Of a DNA stretch of 64,000 bases, positions 1 through 7,358 are shown piece by piece. The stretch lies in NCBI GenBank assembly GCA_003220435.1, contig QHSL01000061.1:1-64000 (forward strand), in the 5' to 3' direction. Made by a program: the position numbers and the translations under genes. Under the pieces are notes generated by a model that had not been told where the DNA came from, did not search any database, and saw nothing but the letters and a program-made list of their open reading frames with translations. Position 1 is the first letter of the stretch; each line of letters opens with the position of its first letter. The stretch is from Candidatus Rokuibacteriota bacterium (lineage in GTDB: Bacteria > Methylomirabilota > Methylomirabilia > Rokubacteriales > CSP1-6).

Positions 1-259
1 CCGTCGCCCGTGAGACTCCCACGATTTCCAGAGGGAGCTGCTCGACTGCCCCGAGGGTGCGACGGGCAGCGACGAGGCCGCGCTCGCGTTCCGTGATGTA
101 GAGTACCTCGCCGAGGTTGATCAGTGACAGATACACGGTGTGGCGCTTCGCCTCTGCGCTCTCGAGAACCGATCGGACTCGCGGCATCCCCGCCTCGCCC
201 TCGAGGTAGGCCAGGACCGCGAAGCTGTCGAGCACGTAGGCTGCGGGACTACCGGCCAC
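1..259 (-). CDS. vapC: VapC-like PIN-domain toxin, partial (runs off left edge)
   Basis: Toxin half of a toxin-antitoxin pair; PIN-domain proteins of this type are RNases that cut tRNA or mRNA. The visible 86 codons begin with GTG at 259 and read AYVLDSFAVLAYLEGEAG near the N terminus, the first acidic PIN motif (Asp of LDSF, Glu of YLEGE). A second conserved acid follows in LINLGEVLY. The C terminus, with the remaining acidic residues, lies outside the window. The start overlaps the end of the antitoxin gene by 11 bases in another frame, the usual translational coupling of vapBC. Family assignment is firm; the target RNA cannot be told. Confidence 0.8.
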   Translation of the reverse strand, partial: MAGSPAAYVLDSFAVLAYLEGEAGMPRVRSVLESAEAKRHTVYLSLINLGEVLYITERERGLVAARRTLGAVEQLPLEIVGVSRAT

Positions 260-482
260 GCGCGCGCTCTCTCCTGTGCTCGGTGAGGAGCGCGCGAGTG
301 AGAGATGGCCGCCCCTTCAGCATGCCGGCGGCCTGCCGGACTGGTCTGGCCATCGCCGGGACGAGGGCGAGGACGCCCCCGTAATCGACGACGGAGACTT
401 CGGCGCCTGGATGCAAGTTGTACTTCTTCCGAAGGTCGGCCGGAATGACGACCCAACCCTTCTCGGAGACCGTGACGGACAT
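249..482 (-). CDS. vapB: AbrB/SpoVT-type antitoxin (VapB)
   Basis: Antitoxin that should neutralise the adjacent PIN toxin and repress its own promoter. The 77-residue protein opens with a swapped-hairpin AbrB DNA-binding domain: TVSEKGWVVIPADLRKKYNL then PGAEVSVVDYGG. The C-terminal part, rich in Arg, is the likely toxin-binding tail. A strong ribosome binding site (AAGGAGG, 4-nt spacer) precedes the ATG at 482. The gene is first in a two-gene operon and overlaps the toxin start by 11 bases. A perfect inverted repeat sits just upstream (497-524). Confidence 0.85.
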   Translation of the reverse strand: MSVTVSEKGWVVIPADLRKKYNLHPGAEVSVVDYGGVLALVPAMARPVRQAAGMLKGRPSLTRALLTEHRRERARGR

Positions 483-496
483 AGGCCCTCCTTCGC

Positions 497-524
497 GTTA
501 TACGATCAGGCATGAATGTATAAC
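497..524. promoter_or_regulatory. Palindromic operator of vapBC
   Basis: Perfect inverted repeat with 7-bp arms GTTATAC and GTATAAC separated by 14 bp, so the half-site centres are 21 bp (two helical turns) apart. It lies 15-42 bp upstream of the vapB start and its AT-rich arms also resemble a -10 element. VapB/AbrB antitoxins usually autorepress by binding such repeats; binding here is inferred. Confidence 0.6.
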
Positions 525-821
525 TCCGCATCATACGGCACAAGGGCAGACTGTGCTGGCGCGGCGCGGCTAGTGCGGCGCGGCTTGCGCCCCGGCGGGT
601 GTTCGGGGTGTCCTAACGGCGGGCCGCGACCACCCGGGAAGGGAAACGATGATCGTCCAGGGACTCCGGCCACCCTCGAGTGAGAGCTCGCCCCCTGTCA
701 CCGAGACTGTCACTCACGCCGCGCGACAGGGTTCAACTGGCCGCCATTCCCCGCAACGTCGGCCGCACGCAACCGGCGAAGCACGTTGTTGAGAGTGCGG
801 CGCTGCGGGCGATTCAGGGAG
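525..821. other. Intergenic stretch without a recognisable gene
   Basis: About 300 bp between the vapBC promoter and the tRNA-like fragment. I see no open frame with coding character, no ribosome binding site followed by a plausible protein, and no strong hairpin. It may hold worn-out sequence next to an integration site, but nothing can be named. Confidence 0.4.
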
Positions 822-870
822 AGAACTGAAAATCCTGGTGTCGGCGGTTCAATCCCGTCCCTGCCCACCA
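822..870 (+). other. tRNA-Phe-like 3' half (gene remnant or attachment site)
   Basis: The segment reads as an anticodon loop CTGAAAA (anticodon GAA at 828-830), a 5-nt variable region, a T-arm whose loop is TTCAATC with a 5-bp stem (one G-T pair), the acceptor 3' strand and an encoded CCA at 868-870. The anticodon stem is imperfect. The matching 5' half is missing: no D-arm can be built upstream and the acceptor 5' strand pairs at only five of seven positions. It is therefore not a working tRNA. Such 3' tRNA ends are typical attachment-site duplicates left by integrases, and the sequence changes character on its right side. Confidence 0.5.
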
Positions 871-994
871 ACACTTCGGGCGGGTTAAATCGAGCCTCCG
901 CGTTTGAGTGCCGGGAAGCGTCCAGACACCGCTTCTATAGCACCTGTGCGTGGCTCGGTGGCTCTTCTCTTTCATCCTTCGTGAATTTTCCGGG

Positions 995-1297
995 CTAGTC
1001 CTTCTCGCTGGGCTGGTAGGCTGGGTTCCGCTCGCACGAAGTGCTCTGAATCATGTTCCGCAACAATGGGTTCGAGCTACGGAGCGCCGTCGCGCGGGCC
1101 TCCGCGCAAGACCCGATGTCGTCGAACCTGCACGATTTCACCCCAAGAGACCAGTCCACCATGCAGTACTGGCTCCAGCCGAACTGCACCCGTCTATTCA
1201 CATACAGGGCCAGTGGGTCATCGACGTAGTTGGGCTGGGCTTTGGCCGTGACAGTCCACCCCAGCATCACGACGCACGATAGGACCACTATCCACAT
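995..1297 (-). CDS. Small secreted Cys-containing protein, DUF3551-like
   Basis: A 100-residue exported protein of unknown function. From the ATG at 1297 (GGAG 6 nt upstream) it has a clear signal peptide, WIVVLSCVVMLGWTVTAKAQ, with cleavage likely after AKA. The mature part contains QYCMVDWSLGVKSC, then GSCAEAR and SCERNPAY. The spacing of four Cys with a final NP-aromatic resembles DUF3551 proteins, small periplasmic proteins of soil bacteria. An in-frame ATG at 1333 would extend the N terminus by 12 residues but lacks a signal-peptide shape. The family match is by eye and moderate. Confidence 0.55.
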   Translation of the reverse strand: MWIVVLSCVVMLGWTVTAKAQPNYVDDPLALYVNRRVQFGWSQYCMVDWSLGVKSCRFDDIGSCAEARATALRSSNPLLRNMIQSTSCERNPAYQPSEKD

Positions 1298-1341
1298 GAA
1301 GTTCTCCACACTCTGCCTTGGGGCCATTATCATAGCTCTTC

Positions 1342-2012
1342 TCAGCCCGACTGGTCAGTGTCAGGATTACTACTGCGGCCACCGAAGTCATTCTCGGGAC
1401 CGCCCCTTGCGTCGCTGCGGCCGACGACTCCAAGAGTCCCAGTCATGCTAGGCCCCATGGTAACAACCCTGTTGCCGGCCTCGTTGATGGCGACCGTGAT
1501 ACCAGCGGGCAGCGAGGCGATCGCCGGGCTGGAGAGATTGAAGTTACGACCCATTTCTACAGGTTGGCCCTCAACAGTCAGATCAGCGGGGGCGGTAGCC
1601 TGGATTTCACCGTCGGTCCGCGCGCCGAAAAAATTGAAGATGAGACTGGCTATATCGAAAGAGTACGGATCCTTACCTGGAGGCCAGGGCGGTACTTGCT
1701 CGTGCTTTGGCGGACCGTGCCTGACGGCGTCGAGGTAGGCCTCGATTTGCGCGATTATGCTCAGGGTGAAAAACGACGGCCCAAGCGGGGGGGGTAGCCC
1801 AAGGCGACGTACTGTTGATGGAGGTGGGCGTAGAAGGCGTCTCGACCTAACCCCTGGTACGCGTTCACATTATGTTGAAAAGTAGCCTGGCTGGCGGCAT
1901 CCTTTGCTGCTGAATTCATCGTCTCCTGAGCGTAGAAGTACGCAGCCGCTCCGTAGAGGAGGTCCTGCGCTCGACCTCTGACCTGATCGGATAGCGATAA
2001 GTCCTGTCCCAT
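1342..2012 (-). pseudogene. Unknown protein, frameshifted at a G8 tract
   Basis: Two overlapping minus-strand frames make one continuous protein if a single base is added to the run of eight G (1789-1796 on the plus strand). The first part (ATG at 2012) reads MGQDLSLSDQVRGRAQDLLY through AHLHQQYVALGYPP. The second frame continues with LGPSFFTLSIIAQIEAYLDA, then KDPYSFDIASLIFNFFGART, and ends SSNPDTDQSG at 1342. Neither half has a sensible start or end alone, and both have coding-like composition. Joined, it would be about 223 residues, soluble, of no family I recognise. The shift may be a homopolymer sequencing error, true decay, or slippage at the tract. Confidence 0.55.
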
Positions 2013-2027
2013 TGCCGGAGTCCCCCT

Positions 2028-2440
2028 TCAGGCATCCCCGCGACTCAGAAGCGTTTCGATCACACGCCATCCGCCGCCATCGGCCGCCTCCAACTCCATG
2101 CTCCACTCGATCCCGGACTGCCGCCAGCGTCAAAGTCGACTCCGGACCACCACCGCCGTAGGAGCGAGGCGTCCCGGCTAGACCCCTGTGGAACGAATTT
2201 AATTTAGGCGTCTCCGCGACCGAGAAGGGTTTCGAAGTTCCCGCCGTCGGAGCCCGGTCCACCAATTAGAACGATCACTCTAGGGCCATTGCTGCCGGGG
2301 AGTCGCACGGGACGACCTTGACCGACAACTCGTCGCTGGCCGGCACGTTGAGAGCGTGGGAGATGCCGCTGAGATATGAGTCAACGCTGTAGCACTTCGG
2401 GCATCGTCACGCGTCTCCTCGAGACAGCAGCGTCACGAAG
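2028..2440 (-). repeat. Three copies of a TLLxRGDA peptide-coding tail
   Basis: On the minus strand three short frames end in nearly the same peptide followed by a stop: VIETLLSRGDA (stop at 2028-2030), NFETLLGRGDA (stop at 2204-2206) and DFVTLLSRGDA (stop at 2407-2409, the end of the response regulator). At DNA level the first two copies agree at about 23 of 28 bases. The middle copy belongs to a 24-codon frame starting GTG at 2278 (IVLIGGPGSDGGNFETLL); the left copy to a frame containing MELEAADGGGWRVIETLL. Otherwise 2013-2406 holds no convincing gene. The copies look like leftovers of a duplicated gene end. Confidence 0.5.
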
Positions 2441-3516
2441 TCCCCAGTGTTCCGAAGGAGATGTTTCGTAATCTCGATGCGCACGCGGGCCACGAACTGC
2501 CTTGGCGTCATGCCGAGATCGGTCCGACAGAGACTAGCGAGATGGCCACGCGACACCCCGATCGACGAAGCGACGGCCGTCAGCGTGGAGGTTTCGGCAA
2601 AATGATCGCGGAAATAGTCTATGGCGCGACCGATGACGGAATTGAAACGGGTAGCGGTATGCTGCTCGTGGTCCATGGTGAGCGCGGTCGCGAGGTGGTC
2701 CATAAGATCGTTCAACCGATACGGCTTTGGCACGACCGCGCTAATCGCTAACGTTGCGAACTCGGTGGTGGTCCATAGCTCGGGACGAGCAGCCAATACG
2801 ATTACCGAGCAAGATGGGAGGCGTGCACGAACAGCACGAAGGAAGACGAGGCTATCCACTGGCGTGACCGAGTCGTCTAGTAGAATCGCCACGTACGACG
2901 GTGACTTCAGTCTTTCCAAGGCCGCCGGTAGGGTCCATGCAGAGTCGACGGGGAATCGGGTGCTGATCGCAATCTGTAGGGTACCGACAACCCCTAGGTC
3001 GATACCGACTATGAGTAGCTGAGTGAGTGGCTTTTGCATTGAACGCGAGCCGGGCTGTCTGGCAAGTGCATCACGGACTCGTGACAGGAGTTCCTTGTTG
3101 GCGAATGGCTTGATGAGGCAATCGAGGGCTCCTAGCTTCATGGCCGTGACTGCCGTGGGAACTGTAGCCGCGCCAGTAACAAGGATCACCGCGGTCTTGG
3201 GGTGCGTGACGCGGAGGCGTGACAAGACCTCGATCCCACTCATTCCCGGAAGCAAGACATCGAGCAGAATGAGATCGACCCGGCGAGAACGCAGGAGCGT
3301 GAGCGCCGCCGGGCCATTCGGTGCATCCAGAACGTCGTAATCATTCTCCAAGATCCGTCTGAGCAACTCACGGATCGCGGGCTCGTCGTCGACGACAAGG
3401 ATCACGCAACACTGAGACCGCTGTCGCGTCCCCGACGTCGCCGGGTCGGATCGGCGAGCAGATCTGGCGGCCCGCGAGCGCGATCTGCCGCGGCCGCCTG
3501 CACTAGAGCGCCCCAT
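2407..3516 (-). CDS. Response regulator with two receiver domains and an AraC-type helix-turn-helix
   Basis: A DNA-binding two-component regulator. Residues about 38-155 form a canonical receiver (LVVDDEPAIREL, phospho-Asp in LILLDVLLPG, VTGAA, LIKPF). Residues about 162-275 form a second receiver-like domain that keeps AILLDDSV and VVPKPYRL but lacks the first acid pair. Residues about 285-345 carry one AraC-type HTH (LTAVASSIGVSRGHLASL, MTPRQFVARVRIE). The second AraC HTH is cut short and replaced by the tail DFVTLLSRGDA. The first 37 residues are Arg/Ser-rich and dubious; GTG at 3405 is an alternative start. No sensor kinase is adjacent. Confidence 0.7.
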   Translation of the reverse strand: MGRSSAGGRGRSRSRAARSARRSDPATSGTRQRSQCCVILVVDDEPAIRELLRRILENDYDVLDAPNGPAALTLLRSRRVDLILLDVLLPGMSGIEVLSRLRVTHPKTAVILVTGAATVPTAVTAMKLGALDCLIKPFANKELLSRVRDALARQPGSRSMQKPLTQLLIVGIDLGVVGTLQIAISTRFPVDSAWTLPAALERLKSPSYVAILLDDSVTPVDSLVFLRAVRARLPSCSVIVLAARPELWTTTEFATLAISAVVPKPYRLNDLMDHLATALTMDHEQHTATRFNSVIGRAIDYFRDHFAETSTLTAVASSIGVSRGHLASLCRTDLGMTPRQFVARVRIEITKHLLRNTGDFVTLLSRGDA

Positions 3517-3733
3517 GCCTACCGCAGCTCCACTTCGTCAACACCGGCCATTGGCCGTCATCGCGGCGACTTCCCCCTAACACCGTCGCCCACGACGGAG
3601 AGCCCGATCAATGCACGCCGAGAACGAATTGATGCACCGGCTCAACCTATGGACGGTGCAAGAAGCATTCCCGATGTGATCGATGCGCACACCCGCGCGC
3701 GATTGTCGCGTCCCGACCCTCACGCTAAACTCG

Positions 3734-4813
3734 ATGCCAGTGAGCGCAGGGGCCCGCCACCTCCGCAGCCGCACGCGTCTGGCGCCTTACGTCGCGGCCG
3801 TGGCCGTGATGCTTGTCGCCCTCGTTCTGCTGGTGCGGGGGCAGGTCACGGTCGACGTCGTCGCCAGCCGCCTGGAGATACCGTGGGCGCTCGCGTTCGC
3901 GGCCGACAAGAGACTCTTCGTCACGGAGCGACCAGGGCGGGTCCGCCTCGTGACAGTCAGCGGGCTCCAGGCGAAGCCGGTCGCCGTTCTGCCGGTCACT
4001 GAGCGGGGCGAGAGCGGGTTGCTTGGGTTGACCCTCGACCCGCGGTTCGACGAGAACGGCTATCTCTATGTCTGCTACACGACATCGGGCCGTGGCGATC
4101 GGCTGGTCAATCGCGTCACCCGCCTGACGTTTCGCGACGGCACCGCGGGTCACGAGGTGATCCTGCTCGACGGCATGCCTGCGGCCGGGAACCACGACGG
4201 CTGCCGGCTCAAGTTCGGATCCGACGGTAAGCTGTACATCACGATGGGGGATGCCGGCGAGCCCGCGCTCGCCCAGCGGCTTGAGTCTCCCGCGGGCAAG
4301 ATTCTTCGCCTCAACGCCGAAGGATCAGTGCCGACCGACAATCCGTTCCCCGGTTCGCCCATCTACTCTCTCGGGCATCGCAACCCGCAGGGCCTCGCCT
4401 GGGACCGCAAGGGGCGGCTGATCGCTGCTGAACACGGTCCCGTCGGCCACGACGAGATCAACCACATCAGGCCAGGCGGGAACTACGGCTGGCCCGCCGT
4501 ATGGGGTCGGGCCAAAGATGCGCGGTACATCGATCCCATCCTCGAATCGGGTCGTGACACGTGGGCCCCGTCCGGGATCGCCATCCGCGGCGACGACCTC
4601 TTCGTGGCGGCGCTTCGCGGGTGGCTGTTGCGGGTGACCTTGGGGCCGGACCTCGAGGTCACGAGCGTCTCGACCATCCTCGCTCACAAGTACGGGCGGC
4701 TGCGCGACGTCGTCGTCGGGCCGGACGGAGCGCTGTACGTCACCACGAGCAATCGCGAGGGCCGGGCTATTCCTGCCCCCGACGACGATCGCGTGCTCCG
4801 GGTGGCGCCGTGA
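3734..4813 (+). CDS. PQQ-dependent sugar dehydrogenase-like beta-propeller, membrane-anchored
   Basis: Member of the glucose/sorbosone dehydrogenase (GSDH) family, which oxidises sugars in the periplasm with PQQ. The 359-residue protein has an N-terminal hydrophobic anchor (APYVAAVAVMLVALVLLV) and then the propeller. Family hallmarks are WALAFAADKRLFVTERPGRV, ESGLLGLTLDP, NHDGCRLKFGSDGKLYITMG and SLGHRNPQGLAWD, followed by EHGPVGHDEIN and GGNYGWP. The catalytic His of the NHxG motif is present. I chose the ATG at 3734 because upstream residues look non-coding. The gene stands alone; no PQQ biosynthesis gene is near. Substrate is unknown. Confidence 0.8.
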   Translation: MPVSAGARHLRSRTRLAPYVAAVAVMLVALVLLVRGQVTVDVVASRLEIPWALAFAADKRLFVTERPGRVRLVTVSGLQAKPVAVLPVTERGESGLLGLTLDPRFDENGYLYVCYTTSGRGDRLVNRVTRLTFRDGTAGHEVILLDGMPAAGNHDGCRLKFGSDGKLYITMGDAGEPALAQRLESPAGKILRLNAEGSVPTDNPFPGSPIYSLGHRNPQGLAWDRKGRLIAAEHGPVGHDEINHIRPGGNYGWPAVWGRAKDARYIDPILESGRDTWAPSGIAIRGDDLFVAALRGWLLRVTLGPDLEVTSVSTILAHKYGRLRDVVVGPDGALYVTTSNREGRAIPAPDDDRVLRVAP

Positions 4814-5044
4814 CCATGTGGCGGCCCGAGCTCGAGGCGAGCTTCGCCCCTGAGGATCGCACTCTGCGCCGGAGAGTAGCCAGGGATTCTCCTACACTTC
4901 ATGCAGTTGTTCCTCTGCCTCCGTTGTAGACAACCACCCGATTGCGGTGTCGCCGGATCCCTAGCCACCATGGGGTAAGGTCATCTCGATGTGGTCGGTC
5001 GGCGGAGCCGTACCCGCCAAGGAGTAAGAATCAGGAGGCTCGCG

Positions 5045-7255
5045 ATGCTCTCCAGAGCCCGTGTGGTCGGGTGGACTCGCTTTGTTCTCGTCGCCATCGC
5101 GTCTACCGTCTCGATCATCGTCCCTCGCGGGCCAGCGTTCGGTCAGGCGGACCTACCGAGCGTGTTTTTGGACACCGCCTACTCGCCACCCACCACCGGG
5201 CGACTGATTACGGTGAGCGCCGGCGGTAACTTCCAGGACGCACTCAACCGGGCGCAGCCGGGAGATATCATCGACCTTCAGGCGGGCGAGACCTTTACCC
5301 CCGATCCCTTGACCCCTGGCTCCCTCTCGGGAAGCTTCACCCTTCCCAACAAGGCGGGGGCGGGGTGGATCTACGTCCGATCCTCTGCTCATGACCAACT
5401 GCCGCCCGCTGGCGCCCGCGTCACGTCCGCCAATGCGAATCTGATGCCCAAGATCGTGAGCCCGGCGGGCTTACCGGCCATCAAGACGGACACGGGAGCC
5501 CATCACTATCGGTTTGTCGGGATCGAGGTCAAACCGGCGGCGGGAGTCGTCGTGTCGGATCTCATCGCGCTGGGCACGGGAGCCGAGCTCCTCGAAGGTG
5601 ACCTGCCGCACGACATTATTTTCGATCGCTGTTACATCCATGGAGACTCGTCCGTGGGCGGCAAGCGGGGCATCGCGCTGAACTCTAAGGCGACAGCAGT
5701 CATCGATTCGTACCTGGCGGACTTCAAGCTGGTCAACCAGGACTCTCAAGCGATTGCCGGCTGGAACGGCCCTGGTCCTTTCAGGATCGCGAACAACTAC
5801 CTGGAGGGTGCGGGCGAAAATGTGCTGTTCGGCGGCGCCGATCCGCGGATTCTAGGTCTCGTTCCCTCGGACATCGACATTCGCGGCAACTACTTCTTCA
5901 AACCCTCGAGCTGGCGGCCGGGCGACCCGTCGTACGCCGGCACCCCCTGGACCGTCAAGACCCTCCTCGATCTCGAAAACGCGCGGCGCGTGCTGATCGA
6001 GGGCAACGTGTTCGAAAACAACTGGGCCGGCGACTATCACGGGACCGCCATCAGAGTTACAGTCCGTAATTCACAGGGCACGGCACCCTGGGCCACGGTG
6101 ACCGACGTCACGCTTCGTTACAACATCGTGAAGCTTGCGGCGGCTGGCATCGCGATATACGGTCGCGACGATCGCAATTCCAGCCAGGCGACCGAGCGTA
6201 TCGTCGTTCGGGACAATCGCTTCTACGATATCGATTCGAGCCGGGGTGGGGGCGACCCGGCGATCACGAACGCCGGAAGGCTGTACGAGATGCGGACGAG
6301 CGTTCCCGCGGCGCCGAACTTCGTGACGATTGATCACAATACCGGTGACAGCGAAGACGGTGTGCCCGTCGGCGGAGTGCTTGTCGCAGGCGAAGGACCG
6401 CCGGGCACGGCAGCGAGCTTCGTCTACAAGAACAACATTGCCCCGAGGGGACAGTACGGCGTGAGTGGTCCGCCGGGGTCGGGTGAAGGCAGTGCCACGC
6501 TCGACACGTATTTCCCCGACCACGTATTCGCGAGGAACGTCATCTGGGGCCCCAGCTTCAGCTGCGCCATCTATCCAGCGGAGACCTTCTGCCCGTCCGC
6601 ATCGATCGACATCGGATTCGTGGACCGAGCGAACCAAAACTATCGACTCGCGCCGGGCACCCCGTATAAGAACCTCGGGACCGACGGCAAAGACATCGGT
6701 GCCGACATTGATGCGCTCGAAACCATGACGGTCGGAGCCGTCTCGGGTGCCTCCAACCCCCCGACCCCCGTTCGTGAGAACGTCGTCTGGACCAATCTCG
6801 TCAACGTGATCGCCCACGGGAACTCATTGCAGAAAACCTCGGGCTGCGACGGCTGCGAGGATGCCGGGGCGACCTCCGTACAGCAAATCACCGGGCCGGA
6901 TGGCTACGTGGAGTTCACGGCCTCCGAGCCCACCACGCTGCGCGCGCTGGGGCTGAGCAACGGCAACACCGACATGACCGCCGCCGACATCGACTTCGCC
7001 ATCGCGCTGTGGCCGTTCGGCGGCACCGACGTCCGGGAAAACGACGTGTGGCCTCCGGATAGCCCTTCGCTTACGCGGTATGTGCCTGGCGATGTGTTCC
7101 GTATCGCGGTGGAATCGCGCGTCGTCAGGTATTACAAGAACGGGACACTGCTGTATGAGAGCAAGAACGCTCCGCTCTTTCCCCTGCTCGTGGACACCAC
7201 GTTGCTGACCATGAACAGCACGATCACTAACGCGGTGATTTTGCGATACCGCTGA
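5045..7255 (+). CDS. Secreted right-handed beta-helix protein with C-terminal sandwich-like domain
   Basis: A 736-residue exported protein. ATG at 5045 is preceded by AGGAGG at 6 nt; the signal peptide ends near GPAFGQ. Residues about 50-560 show the pattern of a pectin-lyase-like beta-helix (short repeats such as HHYRFVGIEV, HDIIFDRCYIHGDSS, DIDIRGNYFFKPSSW, VLIEGNVFENNWAGD). The last 150 residues form a separate domain beginning ENVVWTNLVNVIAHGNSLQK, with GCDGCEDAGA, DIDFAIALWPFGG, GDVFRIAVES and YYKNGTLLYES, which looks carbohydrate- or surface-binding. A catalytic activity (lyase or hydrolase) cannot be asserted because no catalytic residues are recognisable. Confidence 0.7.
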   Translation: MLSRARVVGWTRFVLVAIASTVSIIVPRGPAFGQADLPSVFLDTAYSPPTTGRLITVSAGGNFQDALNRAQPGDIIDLQAGETFTPDPLTPGSLSGSFTLPNKAGAGWIYVRSSAHDQLPPAGARVTSANANLMPKIVSPAGLPAIKTDTGAHHYRFVGIEVKPAAGVVVSDLIALGTGAELLEGDLPHDIIFDRCYIHGDSSVGGKRGIALNSKATAVIDSYLADFKLVNQDSQAIAGWNGPGPFRIANNYLEGAGENVLFGGADPRILGLVPSDIDIRGNYFFKPSSWRPGDPSYAGTPWTVKTLLDLENARRVLIEGNVFENNWAGDYHGTAIRVTVRNSQGTAPWATVTDVTLRYNIVKLAAAGIAIYGRDDRNSSQATERIVVRDNRFYDIDSSRGGGDPAITNAGRLYEMRTSVPAAPNFVTIDHNTGDSEDGVPVGGVLVAGEGPPGTAASFVYKNNIAPRGQYGVSGPPGSGEGSATLDTYFPDHVFARNVIWGPSFSCAIYPAETFCPSASIDIGFVDRANQNYRLAPGTPYKNLGTDGKDIGADIDALETMTVGAVSGASNPPTPVRENVVWTNLVNVIAHGNSLQKTSGCDGCEDAGATSVQQITGPDGYVEFTASEPTTLRALGLSNGNTDMTAADIDFAIALWPFGGTDVRENDVWPPDSPSLTRYVPGDVFRIAVESRVVRYYKNGTLLYESKNAPLFPLLVDTTLLTMNSTITNAVILRYR

Positions 7256-7358
7256 TCACTCAAAAGTGACCGCGTGCGGCGTCGGGGTGCTGGCGACAAC
7301 ATAGCCTCGGGCCATCGATCGCCGGCCTCGATGGACGGCCCACGATGCTGTCGCTGTG

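Noticed and set aside
795-870. A complete tRNA-Phe gene
   Set aside because: No D-arm can form, the acceptor stem has mismatches at two of seven positions, and the anticodon stem is imperfect. Only the 3' half is tRNA-like.
2280-2409. TGA at the end of the response-regulator gene followed by an open frame with CPKC
   Set aside because: It looked like another selenocysteine candidate, but no stem-loop with a G-first loop lies 16-37 nt downstream, the residues after it do not continue the AraC domain, and the tail before it matches two other gene ends with true stops.
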